DNA from: Haematobacter genomosp. 1
GTDB lineage: Bacteria > Pseudomonadota > Alphaproteobacteria > Rhodobacterales > Rhodobacteraceae
Reading direction: 5' to 3'
Assembly: GCF_002196855.1 (NCBI RefSeq)
Contig: NZ_NIPW01000011.1
Coordinates: 62,001 to 126,000, forward strand
Length of the DNA stretch: 64,000 nucleotides
Shown: positions 30,203-38,567 of the stretch, piece by piece
How the letters are laid out: every line of letters begins with the position of its first letter
Numbering within the stretch: position 1 is the first letter of the stretch
Made by a program: the position numbers and the translations under genes
The notes under the pieces: generated by a model
The model's database searches: none
Seen by the model: the letters and a program-made list of their open reading frames with translations, nothing else
Told to the model about the DNA's origin: nothing

Positions 30203-31180
30203 TCAGGGTGGTGGAACGCTGCCTGCGAGAATCGTGGCGAAGCGGTCGCTGTCCACATTTCCGCCCGACAGGACCACTCCCACGCGGTGCCCTGCCATCC
30301 GCTCCCGCTCCGCAAGCAACGCGGCCAGCGGCGCGGCGCCCGCCCCCTCGGCGACGGAATGGATCGTGCGGAAGTAAAGCCGCATCGCTTGCGCGATTTC
30401 GTCATCCGTCACGGACACGACCCTCTCCGCGCCTTCCGCGATGATGGCCAGCGCCTCGGGGACGGGAACCCGCACTGCAAGTCCGTCTGCCATCGTCTCT
30501 GCCCGGTTGGTCGCCACCGGCCTGCCGGCATCCAGCGACAGTTTCACCGTGGGCGCGCCCGCGGCGACCACGCCGACGATCCGCGTGCCAAGGCCGAGTG
30601 CATCCCGCGCCGCGATCATCCCGGCGATGCCCGAGCCTGCGCCGATGGGAACATAGACGGTGTGCAGGTCGGGGCAGGCCGTCAGCAACTCAAGCCCCGC
30701 CGTGGCCACGCCGCGCACCAGCTCCCTGTGAAAGGGCGGCACGACCGCCAACCCGTCGCGCGCGGCCACGCGATAGGCTTCCTCCCGCGCCTCGTCAAAA
30801 TCCCGTCCGAACTCCACCACTTCCGCGCCATAGGCTCGCATGGCGGCATTCTTTTCGCGTGAATTGCCGTGCGGGACGTAGATCAGCGCCCGCAGGCCGG
30901 CCGCTGTCGCGGCGCGGGCCTGACTCTGGCCATGGTTTCCGCGCGTCGCGGTGCAAAGACCCGGCACGGTGGGCTGGGTGCGGCGCAACCAGTCCACGTA
31001 AGTGATGCCGCCCCTGACCTTGAAGGCGCCGGTCGGCAGGTGGTTTTCATGCTTGACCACGACCTCCACGCCGGTCGCCTGCGACAGAAGGGGCCAGCCG
31101 ATCTGCGGGGTGGGAGAAAGCTGACGCTGCACAAGCGCCGCAGCTTCCAGCAGTTCTTCGCGGGTGAAGCGTTCAGACAT
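30203..31180 (-). CDS. Threonine dehydratase-like PLP enzyme
   Basis: This 325-residue fold-type II PLP enzyme has the PLP lysine in VVKHENHLPTGAFKVRGG (Lys about residue 53), the substrate loop TATRGNHGQSQARAA, the phosphate-binding glycine run VPIGAGSGIAGMIAA, and the late VVLSGGNVDSDRFA motif. It is shorter than biosynthetic IlvA because it lacks the regulatory ACT-like domain, so a catabolic or specialised serine/threonine dehydratase is likely; hydroxyectoine-type (EutB) relatives share this form. The substrate is not certain. It is followed by the DUF1178 gene. Confidence 0.85.
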   Translation of the reverse strand: MSERFTREELLEAAALVQRQLSPTPQIGWPLLSQATGVEVVVKHENHLPTGAFKVRGGITYVDWLRRTQPTVPGLCTATRGNHGQSQARAATAAGLRALIYVPHGNSREKNAAMRAYGAEVVEFGRDFDEAREEAYRVAARDGLAVVPPFHRELVRGVATAGLELLTACPDLHTVYVPIGAGSGIAGMIAARDALGLGTRIVGVVAAGAPTVKLSLDAGRPVATNRAETMADGLAVRVPVPEALAIIAEGAERVVSVTDDEIAQAMRLYFRTIHSVAEGAGAAPLAALLAERERMAGHRVGVVLSGGNVDSDRFATILAGSVPPP

Positions 31181-31402
31181 CCGTGACTTTCCCCTCCCGC
31201 CGCCTTTCCCCGAAGATCGCGGGAGCGCCGCCTCGCGTCAAGACAGGTCGGGCAGATGGCGTGCCGCCCCTCCTGTCGCGGGCGATAGGCACAGGCGGTG
31301 TTCCGACAGCGCAACGGGAGGCTGAGGGCTCTCCGTCACCAGACCTGCCCCGTAGACGACCGGGAGCCCGAAGGCTCTCCGTCGCCAGACGTGTTCGCGG
31401 CC

Positions 31403-33385
31403 TTATTCGCCCCGGCGCGGACCCTTCGGCCCACGGGGGCGGCTGCCGGGGCCGCTGCGATCAGGCCCGCCACGTTCTCCCCGATCCGGGCCACGGCGAT
31501 CCGCACCCGGGCGATCCGTGCCACCGCGCGAAGGGCGGGGGCCTTTGTCGAAGCGGCTTTCACCGGAAGCGGCGCGGCCCTTGCCGAACCCCCGCTCCCC
31601 GTCGCCACTCCGCTCACCGCCACTCCGTCCGCCCTCACTCCGTCCGCCGCCGCTACTGCCTCGGCTTCCGCCGAAGCCGCCGGAGCGTTCACCGTCGCCC
31701 TTGCCGAAGCTCCGGTTGCCGGACTTTTCGGAGCTGCTCTTGCCGAACCCCGAGCGCTGCCCGCGCTCACTTTCGGAGCCCGCGCGCGAAGGCGTCTTGC
31801 CGAAGCCGGACCGAGGGCCGCGTTCGCCGCGCTCCTCACCCGAGCCGCTACGCGGGCCAAAGCCCTTGCCTGCCGGTTTCGGGCCGCCTGCGCGGGGCCT
31901 GTCGGAATCCTCGCGGCGCCCTTCGAAGCGTGGCTTGCCGCTCCGCCCACCTTCCCCGGACCCGAACCGTCCACCTTCCCCTGACCGCGGCCGCTCTGCA
32001 CCTTCTTCATTCCGGCTGTGGCTGCGGAAGCCTTCCGCACGGGGCTTCGCGCCGAATTTGCTGCCGCGTTCGCCCGTGCCTTTGGCATTGTCGCGGGAGA
32101 ACCCGCCGCTCCGGGGTTTGCGGTCGTCGCCGTGCGGGCGCGGCCTGTCACCGCCTTCGCGGCGCGGCCTGTCCTCATCACGCGGAAAATCGCGGGAAGT
32201 CCCACGATCGTCGCGCGATGCATCGCGATGGCTGCGGAAACCCTCGGAGCGGGGCTTGCCCTCGCCGCCGCCATGGCTGCGGAAGCCTTCGGACCGCGGT
32301 TTGCGCGGCGTGTCGGAGGCGAAGCCGCGATCCGCGGAGGCATTTGCGCGCGGCTTGCGCGGCTTGTCCTCACCCCAGGCCGAACGGGCGGGTTTCGGCG
32401 CATCGCTGCGGAGGGGGCGGGGCGGGGCGTCGCCCCCGCTACGCTCGCGCGGCTTGCCGCCCTCGCCCCGCTGGGGCCGGACGTTTTCCGAGCGGAGCGG
32501 CATCGGCTTCGTCACGCGGAGCGAGCGCGAGGGGTCGGTCGCGCCCGTCATGTCGCGCGGCCCGGAGGAGAGCTTGCGTGGTTTGCCGGGGGGGCTGTCC
32601 TTCTCCGCCTTCGTGCCGAGCCTGCGGGTGATGGCGACGGTCTGTTCCGGCTCCGGCTTCAGGCCGAGTTGGTCGCGAAGAACGCGCGAGCGGACCTCCC
32701 GCACCTCTCCCGGCTCCAGATCCTCAAGCTTGAAGGGACCGTAGCTCACCCGGATGAGCCGGTTCACGGCAAGGCCTACCGCCTCCATCGCGCGGCGGAC
32801 TTCGCGGTTCTTTCCCTCCCGTAGCCCGACGGTCAGCCAGGCGTTCGCCCCCTGCTGACGGTCGAGCACGACCTGCATCGGCTGAAACCGCTCGCCCTCG
32901 ACCTCGATCCCCTTGCGGAGCGGGTCCAGCACGCTGTCCTCCGGCCGGCCGTTCACCCGGACGCGGTAGCGGCGGAGCCAGCCGGTGGAGGGCAGTTCCA
33001 GCCGCCGCTTGATCTCACCGTCGTTGGTGAGCAGCAGCAGACCCTCGGAGTTGAGGTCGAGACGCCCGACGGAGAGCACACGCGGCAACTCCTCCGGCAT
33101 GTTCTCGAAAACCGTCTCGCGGCCCTTTTCGTCCCGCTCGGTGGTGACGAGCCCGATGGGCTTGTAATAGAGCCATAGCCGCGGCGGCTCGGCGGCGGGA
33201 AGGGGGCGACCCTCCACCGTGATCCGGTCCTTCGGCGTGACGTCGAGCGCGGGCGAGTCTATCACCCGCCCGTTCACCGTTACGGCTCCCGCGGCGATCA
33301 GCCGCTCTGCGTCCCGGCGGGAGGCGATCCCCGCCCGCGCCAGAACCTTGGCGATGCGCTCGCCCGTCTTTTGTTCCTGTGTCAT
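31403..33385 (-). CDS. rluB: Pseudouridine synthase RluB with long disordered tail
   Basis: The 660-residue protein begins with an S4 RNA-binding domain (RIAKVLARAGIASRRDAERLIAAGAVTVNG). The RsuA/RluB catalytic domain follows, with catalytic Asp110 in VLSVGRLDLNSEGLLLLTNDG and REGKNREVRRAMEAVGLAV. This part ends near residue 250, the usual family length. Then come about 400 residues dominated by Arg, Gly, Ser, Pro and Lys, with recurring RSEGFRSH, RSGFGK and GERSG-like motifs, an RGG-like intrinsically disordered region. The core modifies a uridine in 23S rRNA; the tail probably binds RNA. It is divergent from tadA with 75 bp between starts. Confidence 0.9.
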   Translation of the reverse strand: MTQEQKTGERIAKVLARAGIASRRDAERLIAAGAVTVNGRVIDSPALDVTPKDRITVEGRPLPAAEPPRLWLYYKPIGLVTTERDEKGRETVFENMPEELPRVLSVGRLDLNSEGLLLLTNDGEIKRRLELPSTGWLRRYRVRVNGRPEDSVLDPLRKGIEVEGERFQPMQVVLDRQQGANAWLTVGLREGKNREVRRAMEAVGLAVNRLIRVSYGPFKLEDLEPGEVREVRSRVLRDQLGLKPEPEQTVAITRRLGTKAEKDSPPGKPRKLSSGPRDMTGATDPSRSLRVTKPMPLRSENVRPQRGEGGKPRERSGGDAPPRPLRSDAPKPARSAWGEDKPRKPRANASADRGFASDTPRKPRSEGFRSHGGGEGKPRSEGFRSHRDASRDDRGTSRDFPRDEDRPRREGGDRPRPHGDDRKPRSGGFSRDNAKGTGERGSKFGAKPRAEGFRSHSRNEEGAERPRSGEGGRFGSGEGGRSGKPRFEGRREDSDRPRAGGPKPAGKGFGPRSGSGEERGERGPRSGFGKTPSRAGSESERGQRSGFGKSSSEKSGNRSFGKGDGERSGGFGGSRGSSGGGRSEGGRSGGERSGDGERGFGKGRAASGESRFDKGPRPSRGGTDRPGADRRGPDRGERGGPDRSGPGSRPRGPKGPRRGE

Positions 33386-33460
33386 CGCGTCGCCTTACAT
33401 CCAAAGCCGCCTCAGCGGAAGCGGGCTTGCACCGCCGCACGAAAGGTTTCACCTAGGCGC

Positions 33461-33916
33461 ATGTCTCCGTTCCGCAGCCATATGGATATAGCTCTCGCCG
33501 AAGCAGAGGCAGCATCCCTCCGGGGGGAGGTTCCCGTGGGCGCGGTGCTGGTCGATCCGGCGGGGCGGATCGTCGCCCGTGCGGGCAACCGGACGCGTGA
33601 ACTGGCCGATCCGACGGGCCATGCGGAGATACTCGCCATCCGCTCCGCCTGTGCGGCGCTCGGGTCCGAGCGGCTGCCGGGGCATGACCTTTATGTCACG
33701 CTGGAGCCGTGCCCGATGTGTGCTTCCGCCATCTCGCAGGCCCGGATCGCGCGGCTCTACTATGGAGCCGGCGATCCGAAGTCCGGCGGTATCGCGCAGG
33801 GTCCGCGCATCTTTGCGCATTCCCAGAGCCATCATGTTCCCGAAGTCTATGACGGCATCGGCGCGGGCGAGGCGGAACGGCTGCTGAAAGCGTTCTTCCT
33901 CGGCCGGCGCGGGTGA
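33461..33916 (+). CDS. tadA: tRNA adenosine(34) deaminase
   Basis: This protein of about 151 residues converts A34 to inosine in tRNA-Arg(ACG). The zinc/catalytic motifs are HAE in DPTGHAEILAIRSAC and PCPMC in YVTLEPCPMCASAISQARI; GEVPVGAVLVD precedes them. The start is ATG 33461 (MSPFRSHMDIALAEAEAAS); ATG 33482 is an alternative. The C-terminus VYDGIGAGEAERLLKAFFLGRR is typical. Convergent with the HdeD-like gene, with stops 3 bp apart. Confidence 0.94.
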   Translation: MSPFRSHMDIALAEAEAASLRGEVPVGAVLVDPAGRIVARAGNRTRELADPTGHAEILAIRSACAALGSERLPGHDLYVTLEPCPMCASAISQARIARLYYGAGDPKSGGIAQGPRIFAHSQSHHVPEVYDGIGAGEAERLLKAFFLGRRG

Positions 33917-33918
33917 CG

Positions 33919-34470
33919 TCAGACGTCCTTCAGACCGAGTGCCAGCATGATGTAGCTGATCCCGGAGGCGATCAGGTCCACGGCAAGTACCATGCCCAGC
34001 ACCCAGACACTGTTTCCCGGCCAGCCGGAGAGGATCAGCAGGCCCGCGATGGCTGTTACCACGGCACCGAACAGCATCCAGCCCCAGCCGGCAAGGGGCC
34101 GTTCCTTGAAGGCCATGAAGACCCGGATCACGCCTGAGGCCAGCAGGAGAGCGCCAAGGGCGAGCGTCAGGGTCGCCGTTGCCGCAAGCGGTTGAGAGAA
34201 TGCGAAATACCCGGCAAATCCGTAGAGAGCAGCGGCGATAACGGCAAAGATCTTGCCTCCCCATCCCGGAACGGAAAACGCCTGAACGATCTGCGCGATG
34301 GCCGCGACGATCATCAGAATCCCGATCAGGTAAGTGGAAGCGATAGTAGCGACAAAAAGATTACCGGCAGCAATAATACCGAAAACAAGCACCAGCACAC
34401 CAAGAGCCAGGAACCATCCCCAATTTTTTCGGATGGCGTCGCGGTCGTCAGCTTCGGATGAGAGTGTCAT
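33919..34470 (-). CDS. HdeD family membrane protein
   Basis: This 183-residue protein has six predicted transmembrane helices in three pairs (e.g. WGWFLALGVLVLVFGIIAA, TYLIGILMIVAAIAQIVQAF, ..., WVLGMVLAVDLIASGISYIMLALGL). It belongs to the HdeD/DUF308 family, in E. coli linked to acid resistance. ATG 34470 has GAGG upstream on the coding strand. In its upstream 130 bp, towards the acyl-CoA synthetase gene, I see no defined promoter motif. Confidence 0.9.
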   Translation of the reverse strand: MTLSSEADDRDAIRKNWGWFLALGVLVLVFGIIAAGNLFVATIASTYLIGILMIVAAIAQIVQAFSVPGWGGKIFAVIAAALYGFAGYFAFSQPLAATATLTLALGALLLASGVIRVFMAFKERPLAGWGWMLFGAVVTAIAGLLILSGWPGNSVWVLGMVLAVDLIASGISYIMLALGLKDV

Positions 34471-34593
34471 GATTTCAACCTCGTTGAAAAGCGGTAGACC
34501 TAGAGTCATCAGGCGGGCTGGCCCCCCAAATCAAGTTAATTTGACCGCCACTTGCAGGCCAGCCGCGCCGCTTCTACAATTTTCGCGGGAGAA

Positions 34594-34614
34594 GGCCGCC
34601 TTGCCCTGGCGGCC
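34594..34614 (+). promoter_or_regulatory. Hairpin in the leader of the acyl-CoA synthetase gene
   Basis: GGCCGCC (34594-34600) and GGCGGCC (34608-34614) form a perfect 7-bp stem with a 7-nt loop directly before the AGGGAGGA ribosome site of the gene starting at 34629. It could modulate translation. Confidence 0.4.
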
Positions 34615-34628
34615 AAGGGAGGAAAGTC

Positions 34629-36281
34629 ATGCAGACCCATCAGGAGGCCACCGCCACCTTCGACTATGATACGTTGGTGCGGGAGACGCTTTCGGGCACG
34701 CTCGATGCCATGAACGCCTGCGTGGAATGCTGCGACCGGCACGCGCTTCCCGGGCGGATCGCGCTGTTCTACGAAGGGCGGGACGGCACCTCCTCCACCC
34801 ATACGTTTGCAGAGCTTCGCAAGCAGGCGGCGCGCTTTGCGGGCTTTCTGAAAGCGCAGGGCGTGCAGCCGGGGGACCGGGTCGCCTGCCTTCTGCCGCG
34901 CACGCCGGAACTGCTTGTCGTGCTGCTGGGAACTTGGCGGGCGGGCGCGGTCTATGTGCCGCTGTTCACCGCCTTCGGCTCCAAGGCGATCGAGCACCGG
35001 CTTGCCACTTCCGAGGCGAAGGTGATCGTGACGGATCCCACCAACCGCCACAAGCTGGAGGGCGTCGAAGGGCTGCCGCCGGTGGTGACGGTGGGCGGCC
35101 CGAGGGGAGAGGGTATCCGCCGGGGCGACTACAGCTTCTGGGCGGAGATGGCGCTTCAGCCCGATACCTTCGCGCCCGTCATGCGGAACGGCGACGATCC
35201 CTTCCTGATGATGTTCACCTCCGGCACCACCGGGCTTGCGAAGGCGCTCTTCGTGCCGCTGAAGGCGCTGGTGCCCTTTACGCAGTACATGCGGCTGGCC
35301 ATCGGATTGGAAGACAGCGATTCCTTCTGGAACGTCGCCGATCCCGGCTGGGCCTACGGGCTTTACTACGCTCTCTCCGGCCCGCTCTGCATGGGCCATC
35401 CGACGACCTTCTATGAGGGGGGTTTCACGGTGGAGAGCACCATCGGCGTGATCGAGCGGCGGGAGGTGGATGTGCTGGCTGGCTCGCCCACCGCCTACCG
35501 CATGCTGCTCGCCGCGCGGGACCGTGTCGGCCCGGCGCTGAAGGGCAAGGTCCGCGCCATCTCCAGCGCGGGTGAGCCGCTGACGCCCGAGGTCATCCGC
35601 TGGTGCGCGAGCGAGCTGGAGACCGTCATCCATGACCACTACGGGCAGACCGAACTCGGCATGGTGCTCTGCAACTTCCACGGGCTGTCGCATGAGGTGC
35701 GGCTCGGCTCGGCGGGTTTCGCGATGCCGGGGCACCGGCTCGTCGTGGTGAACCCCGAGACGCTGGAGGAGCTGGGGGCCGGGCAGCCGGGGATTCTGGC
35801 GATGGATCGCGAAGCCTCGCCGATGTTCTGGTTCGGCGGCTATCACCAGCAGGAAACCAAGGCGTTCAAGGGGAAATATTACCTGACGGGCGATACGGTC
35901 GAACTGAACGAGGACGGCACGATCAGTTTCGTGGGCCGCGCGGATGACGTCATCACTACCTCCGGCTACCGTGTGGGGCCGTTCGATGTGGAAAGCGCGC
36001 TGATCGAGCATCCCTCCGTGGTGGAAGCTGCCGTGGTGGGCAAGCCCGACCCGGAGCGGACGGAGCTCATCAAGGCTTTCGTCGTCCTCAGCCCGAAGTT
36101 CGAGGCGAGCCGCGCGCTGGCCGAGGAACTTCAGCAGCATGTGCGCAAACGGCTGTCCGCCCATGCCTTCCCGCGGGAAATCGAGTTCGTGGACGATCTC
36201 CCCAAGACGCCGAGCGGGAAGATCCAGCGCTTCCTCCTGCGCAAGCAGGAAGTGGAGCGGGCGACGACCGCCGTCGCCTGA
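34629..36281 (+). CDS. AMP-dependent acyl-CoA synthetase
   Basis: This 550-residue ANL-superfamily ligase activates a carboxylate as acyl-AMP and transfers it to CoA. The ATP-binding loop FTSGTTGLAKALF (about residues 198-210), DHYGQTELGMVL, YLTGDTVELNEDGTISFVGRADDVITTSGYRVGPFDVESALIEH and the catalytic Lys in KTPSGKIQRFLLRKQE are all present. It resembles the acetyl/propionyl/benzoate-type acyl-CoA synthetases. The carboxylate substrate cannot be told. The start has GGGAGGAAAG upstream. A hairpin (36298-36318) follows the stop. Confidence 0.9.
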   Translation: MQTHQEATATFDYDTLVRETLSGTLDAMNACVECCDRHALPGRIALFYEGRDGTSSTHTFAELRKQAARFAGFLKAQGVQPGDRVACLLPRTPELLVVLLGTWRAGAVYVPLFTAFGSKAIEHRLATSEAKVIVTDPTNRHKLEGVEGLPPVVTVGGPRGEGIRRGDYSFWAEMALQPDTFAPVMRNGDDPFLMMFTSGTTGLAKALFVPLKALVPFTQYMRLAIGLEDSDSFWNVADPGWAYGLYYALSGPLCMGHPTTFYEGGFTVESTIGVIERREVDVLAGSPTAYRMLLAARDRVGPALKGKVRAISSAGEPLTPEVIRWCASELETVIHDHYGQTELGMVLCNFHGLSHEVRLGSAGFAMPGHRLVVVNPETLEELGAGQPGILAMDREASPMFWFGGYHQQETKAFKGKYYLTGDTVELNEDGTISFVGRADDVITTSGYRVGPFDVESALIEHPSVVEAAVVGKPDPERTELIKAFVVLSPKFEASRALAEELQQHVRKRLSAHAFPREIEFVDDLPKTPSGKIQRFLLRKQEVERATTAVA

Positions 36282-36297
36282 CGGGACGGATGCAGGG

Positions 36298-36318
36298 GGC
36301 GCCGGTCCGGCCGGCGCC
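36298..36318 (+). terminator. Palindromic hairpin after the acyl-CoA synthetase gene
   Basis: GGCGCCGG (36298-36305) and CCGGCGCC (36311-36318) form an 8-bp GC stem with a 5-nt loop, 17 bp after the stop codon. No U-run follows, so intrinsic termination is uncertain. Confidence 0.45.
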
Positions 36319-36997
36319 AACCCACCACGCTGCCGAAGGGCGGGCTGCGGAAAAGTCTGGGATCGCGCCCGTGCAGATCCGGGAAATCAGGTCCGGGGGC
36401 CGGGACGTCCCGGATTTGCGGCCTGCTTGGGTGGGCGTTCTTCGCAAGGTCTGCCGAAAGCCATTTTCATCCGTCTGTTGGCGTGGTCAGTGCCGGTCCG
36501 CCCCTTGGGCTCCCGGCGTCCAGAAAACCGTGCGACAGGTGAAAGCTCTCGCATGGATAACGGGTAACCGCGCTGGCTGGCTGTGGCGGACGGCCCCGCC
36601 CGATCAACGGCCATTGCAAAACCCATGACCGCTGCGATGCGGGGCCATTTCGCGGAAGCGAACACAGCGCCAAAGCGCAGGGTGGCCGTGGCCGCGCGGG
36701 GTCTGCAAGGGTGCCGCGCGGGGGCCGCAAGGGGTGGGAAGTCCGTCAACCCGCCCTGGCGCGAGACGACGAAGCCACCGAGGGACGAAGCACGGAAGCA
36801 CGAGGCCACCACATGATGAAGCAGCCGGGCGGCGAAGCCCCGGGCGGCGAAGCCACCACATGATTAAGCCGCCGGGCGGCGAAGCCCCGAGTGGTGAAGC
36901 CCCGAGTGATGAAGCCACTGAGGCGAGGAACGAAACCGGGCGGTGGAGCACCGAGTGACAAAACACCGAGGGACGAAACCGTCCTGCGGCGAAGCGG
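36319..36997. other. Long gap with 15-bp repeat block
   Basis: No supported gene lies in this stretch of about 680 bp; open frames on both strands are short, basic and unlike any family I know. The distal half (about 36776-36980) is built from a degenerate 15-bp tandem repeat. The uspA stop codon (36998) directly borders the repeats. Confidence 0.65.
36776..36980. repeat. Degenerate 15-bp tandem repeat (CCGGGCGGCGAAGCC)
   Basis: Units with consensus CCGGGCGGCGAAGCC lie at 36825-36839, 36840-36854 and 36872-36886 (identical). Variants CCGAGTGGTGAAGCC (36887-36901) and CCGAGTGATGAAGCC (36902-36916) follow, then weaker units to about 36980. CCACCACATGATNAAGC is repeated at 36807 and 36853. This is a minisatellite block immediately 3' of the uspA gene. 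Confidence 0.8.
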
Positions 36998-37453
36998 TCA
37001 GGCCACCTCTTCCAGCCGCTCCTTGGACATGCCGCCCGGAACGATGGTGATCGGGATCGGCAGGGAGCCGGAACTGCGGGACATCTGCGTGACGAGCGGG
37101 CCGGGATCCGCGCTCTCCGCCCCCGCGCCCAGAACGAGGATACCGATTTCCGGGTCGGCTTTCACCTGCGCGAGGATCTCCGTTACCGGCTCGCCCTCGC
37201 GGATGACCAGTTCGGGATCCACGCCGTGCTTGTCGCGCATCCACTTGGCGAAAACCTCGAAATGCGCCTCTATGCGGTCGCGCGCTTCCTGCCGCATGAT
37301 GTCAGCCACACCCATCCAGTGCTGGAACTCCTCCGGCGGAATGATGGAGATGACCTGCACGCCCCCCCCGGTATGCGCCGCGCGGAGCGTGGCGAACCGC
37401 ATGGCGTTGAGGCATTCCTTGGTGTCATCCAGCACCACCAGAAACTTGCGCAT
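36998..37453 (-). CDS. Universal stress protein (UspA family)
   Basis: This 151-residue protein begins MRKFLVVLDDTKECLNAMRFATLRAAHTGGGVQVISII, the first strand and helix of the Usp fold. It ends with the nucleotide-loop region ILVLGAGAESADPGPLVTQMSRSSGSLPIPITIVPG. The usual G-2x-G-9x-G(S/T) pattern is only partly kept, so ATP binding is uncertain. ATG 37453 was chosen because the in-frame extension upstream is low complexity. The role in stress tolerance is inferred from the family. Confidence 0.88.
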   Translation of the reverse strand: MRKFLVVLDDTKECLNAMRFATLRAAHTGGGVQVISIIPPEEFQHWMGVADIMRQEARDRIEAHFEVFAKWMRDKHGVDPELVIREGEPVTEILAQVKADPEIGILVLGAGAESADPGPLVTQMSRSSGSLPIPITIVPGGMSKERLEEVA

Positions 37454-37511
37454 TCCCGATCCCTTCTGAGAGCCGTTCGATGATGTCAAAGCCGGGCGTC
37501 CGCCGCAACCG

Positions 37512-38567
37512 TCAAGCCAACGCGCGGAGGGCCGCCCGCCCCAGACGCCCCGCCGCCCATAATGCGACTTGCAGGATGAGCGCATATATCAGCGCCATCG
37601 CCGCCAGCACCCTGTCAGCCAGACGGACCGTCAGCCGCAACGCGCGGGATTTGCCCAGCACCTCCACCACGCCCCGCGTGCGGGGGCCGGCCGCATCGGA
37701 CAGGCGCGCGATCCGTGCCGCATCCTCTGCATTGTCGATGTGGCGAAGAAGATGCAGCGTCGGCGCCACCCCCGCGTTTCCGCCCAGCCGCAGCAGGTCC
37801 GCGGTCACGTCTGCGGAACGGGCGGCCCGCGCCCCGCTGCCCAGCGGCAGGCGGGTGCTCTCCGCCAGCGCGCGGGCAAGGCCGGGCGTCATCCTCCCGA
37901 GCCTCTGCGCAAGGCGGAGCGTCGTCGCGCCCGCCTTGACGACAAGACCGCCCCCGCCCGTGGCCAGCGCCGCCCCCGTCGCCCCAAGCCCGACGATTGC
38001 CAGACCCGTCTCCAGCCGGTCGAGCGGTTGGCCGGAAAGATATGCCGCTCCTCCCCGGCGGAGGGCGTTCAGGTCGCCGAGCGGGGTCATTTCCACCGGC
38101 AAGGCACAGATCGCGAGCAGTTCGATGCTCGGGCAACGGGCCACGTCATAGGCGCAGACCGCGCACTCCGAGAGCCGCGCGAAACCGCCCTCCCGCGCGG
38201 CGCGGAAGGCGGCAAGCTCCTCGCCAAGCGGCGGGGGCAGAGGGATGCGATGGTCTTGCGCAAGAGCGGCATAGAAGGAAACGGCGTCCTCGTCCCCCGC
38301 CCGGATTGCATCGCCGAGCCGGGGGAGAAGCCAGTCCGCCGTGACGGCGCGGGCCATGGCGCGATCCGCTGCGCGGGCGATTTCCGCCGTCGAACGCTCC
38401 ACGAAAGGCGCGGTAAGGGGAGTGTCGCGGAGCACGAGGATCGTGCTCCCGAGCGTCGCCACCGCAATGCCCGCAGAGAGCATCGCGGCAAGCCGGCGGC
38501 GAAACCGCCGGCCGGAGGGTTCAGGCCGCTGCTGCGGTCGAATGGGCCCAGTCCCAGTAGATGTCAC
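37512..38567 (-). CDS. Unknown protein with terminal membrane segments
   Basis: This protein of about 351 residues has a hydrophobic segment near residue 28 (LAAMLSAGIAVATLGSTILVL), a soluble region with a Cys cluster (ECAVCAYDVARCPSIELLAICAL), a glycine-rich hydrophobic stretch (LETGLAIVGLGATGAALATGGGGLVVKAGATTLRLA) and a C-terminal helix (RVLAAMALIYALILQVALWAAGRL). I do not recognise the family. The start may be GTG 38567, overlapping the ilvE end by 47 bp, or an internal ATG at 38483. It follows ilvE in the same direction. The frame is well conserved in codon bias, so it is probably real. Confidence 0.7.
   Translation of the reverse strand: MTSTGTGPIRPQQRPEPSGRRFRRRLAAMLSAGIAVATLGSTILVLRDTPLTAPFVERSTAEIARAADRAMARAVTADWLLPRLGDAIRAGDEDAVSFYAALAQDHRIPLPPPLGEELAAFRAAREGGFARLSECAVCAYDVARCPSIELLAICALPVEMTPLGDLNALRRGGAAYLSGQPLDRLETGLAIVGLGATGAALATGGGGLVVKAGATTLRLAQRLGRMTPGLARALAESTRLPLGSGARAARSADVTADLLRLGGNAGVAPTLHLLRHIDNAEDAARIARLSDAAGPRTRGVVEVLGKSRALRLTVRLADRVLAAMALIYALILQVALWAAGRLGRAALRALA

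Noticed and set aside
34629-36281. Acyl-CoA synthetase as benzoate-CoA ligase linked to the pca genes
   Set aside because: The motifs are general to the ANL superfamily; the pca genes are 14 kb away and no benzoate genes are adjacent.
36825-36980. 15-bp repeats considered as a CRISPR array
   Set aside because: Units are tandem with no spacers of constant length, are too short, and no cas genes are present.
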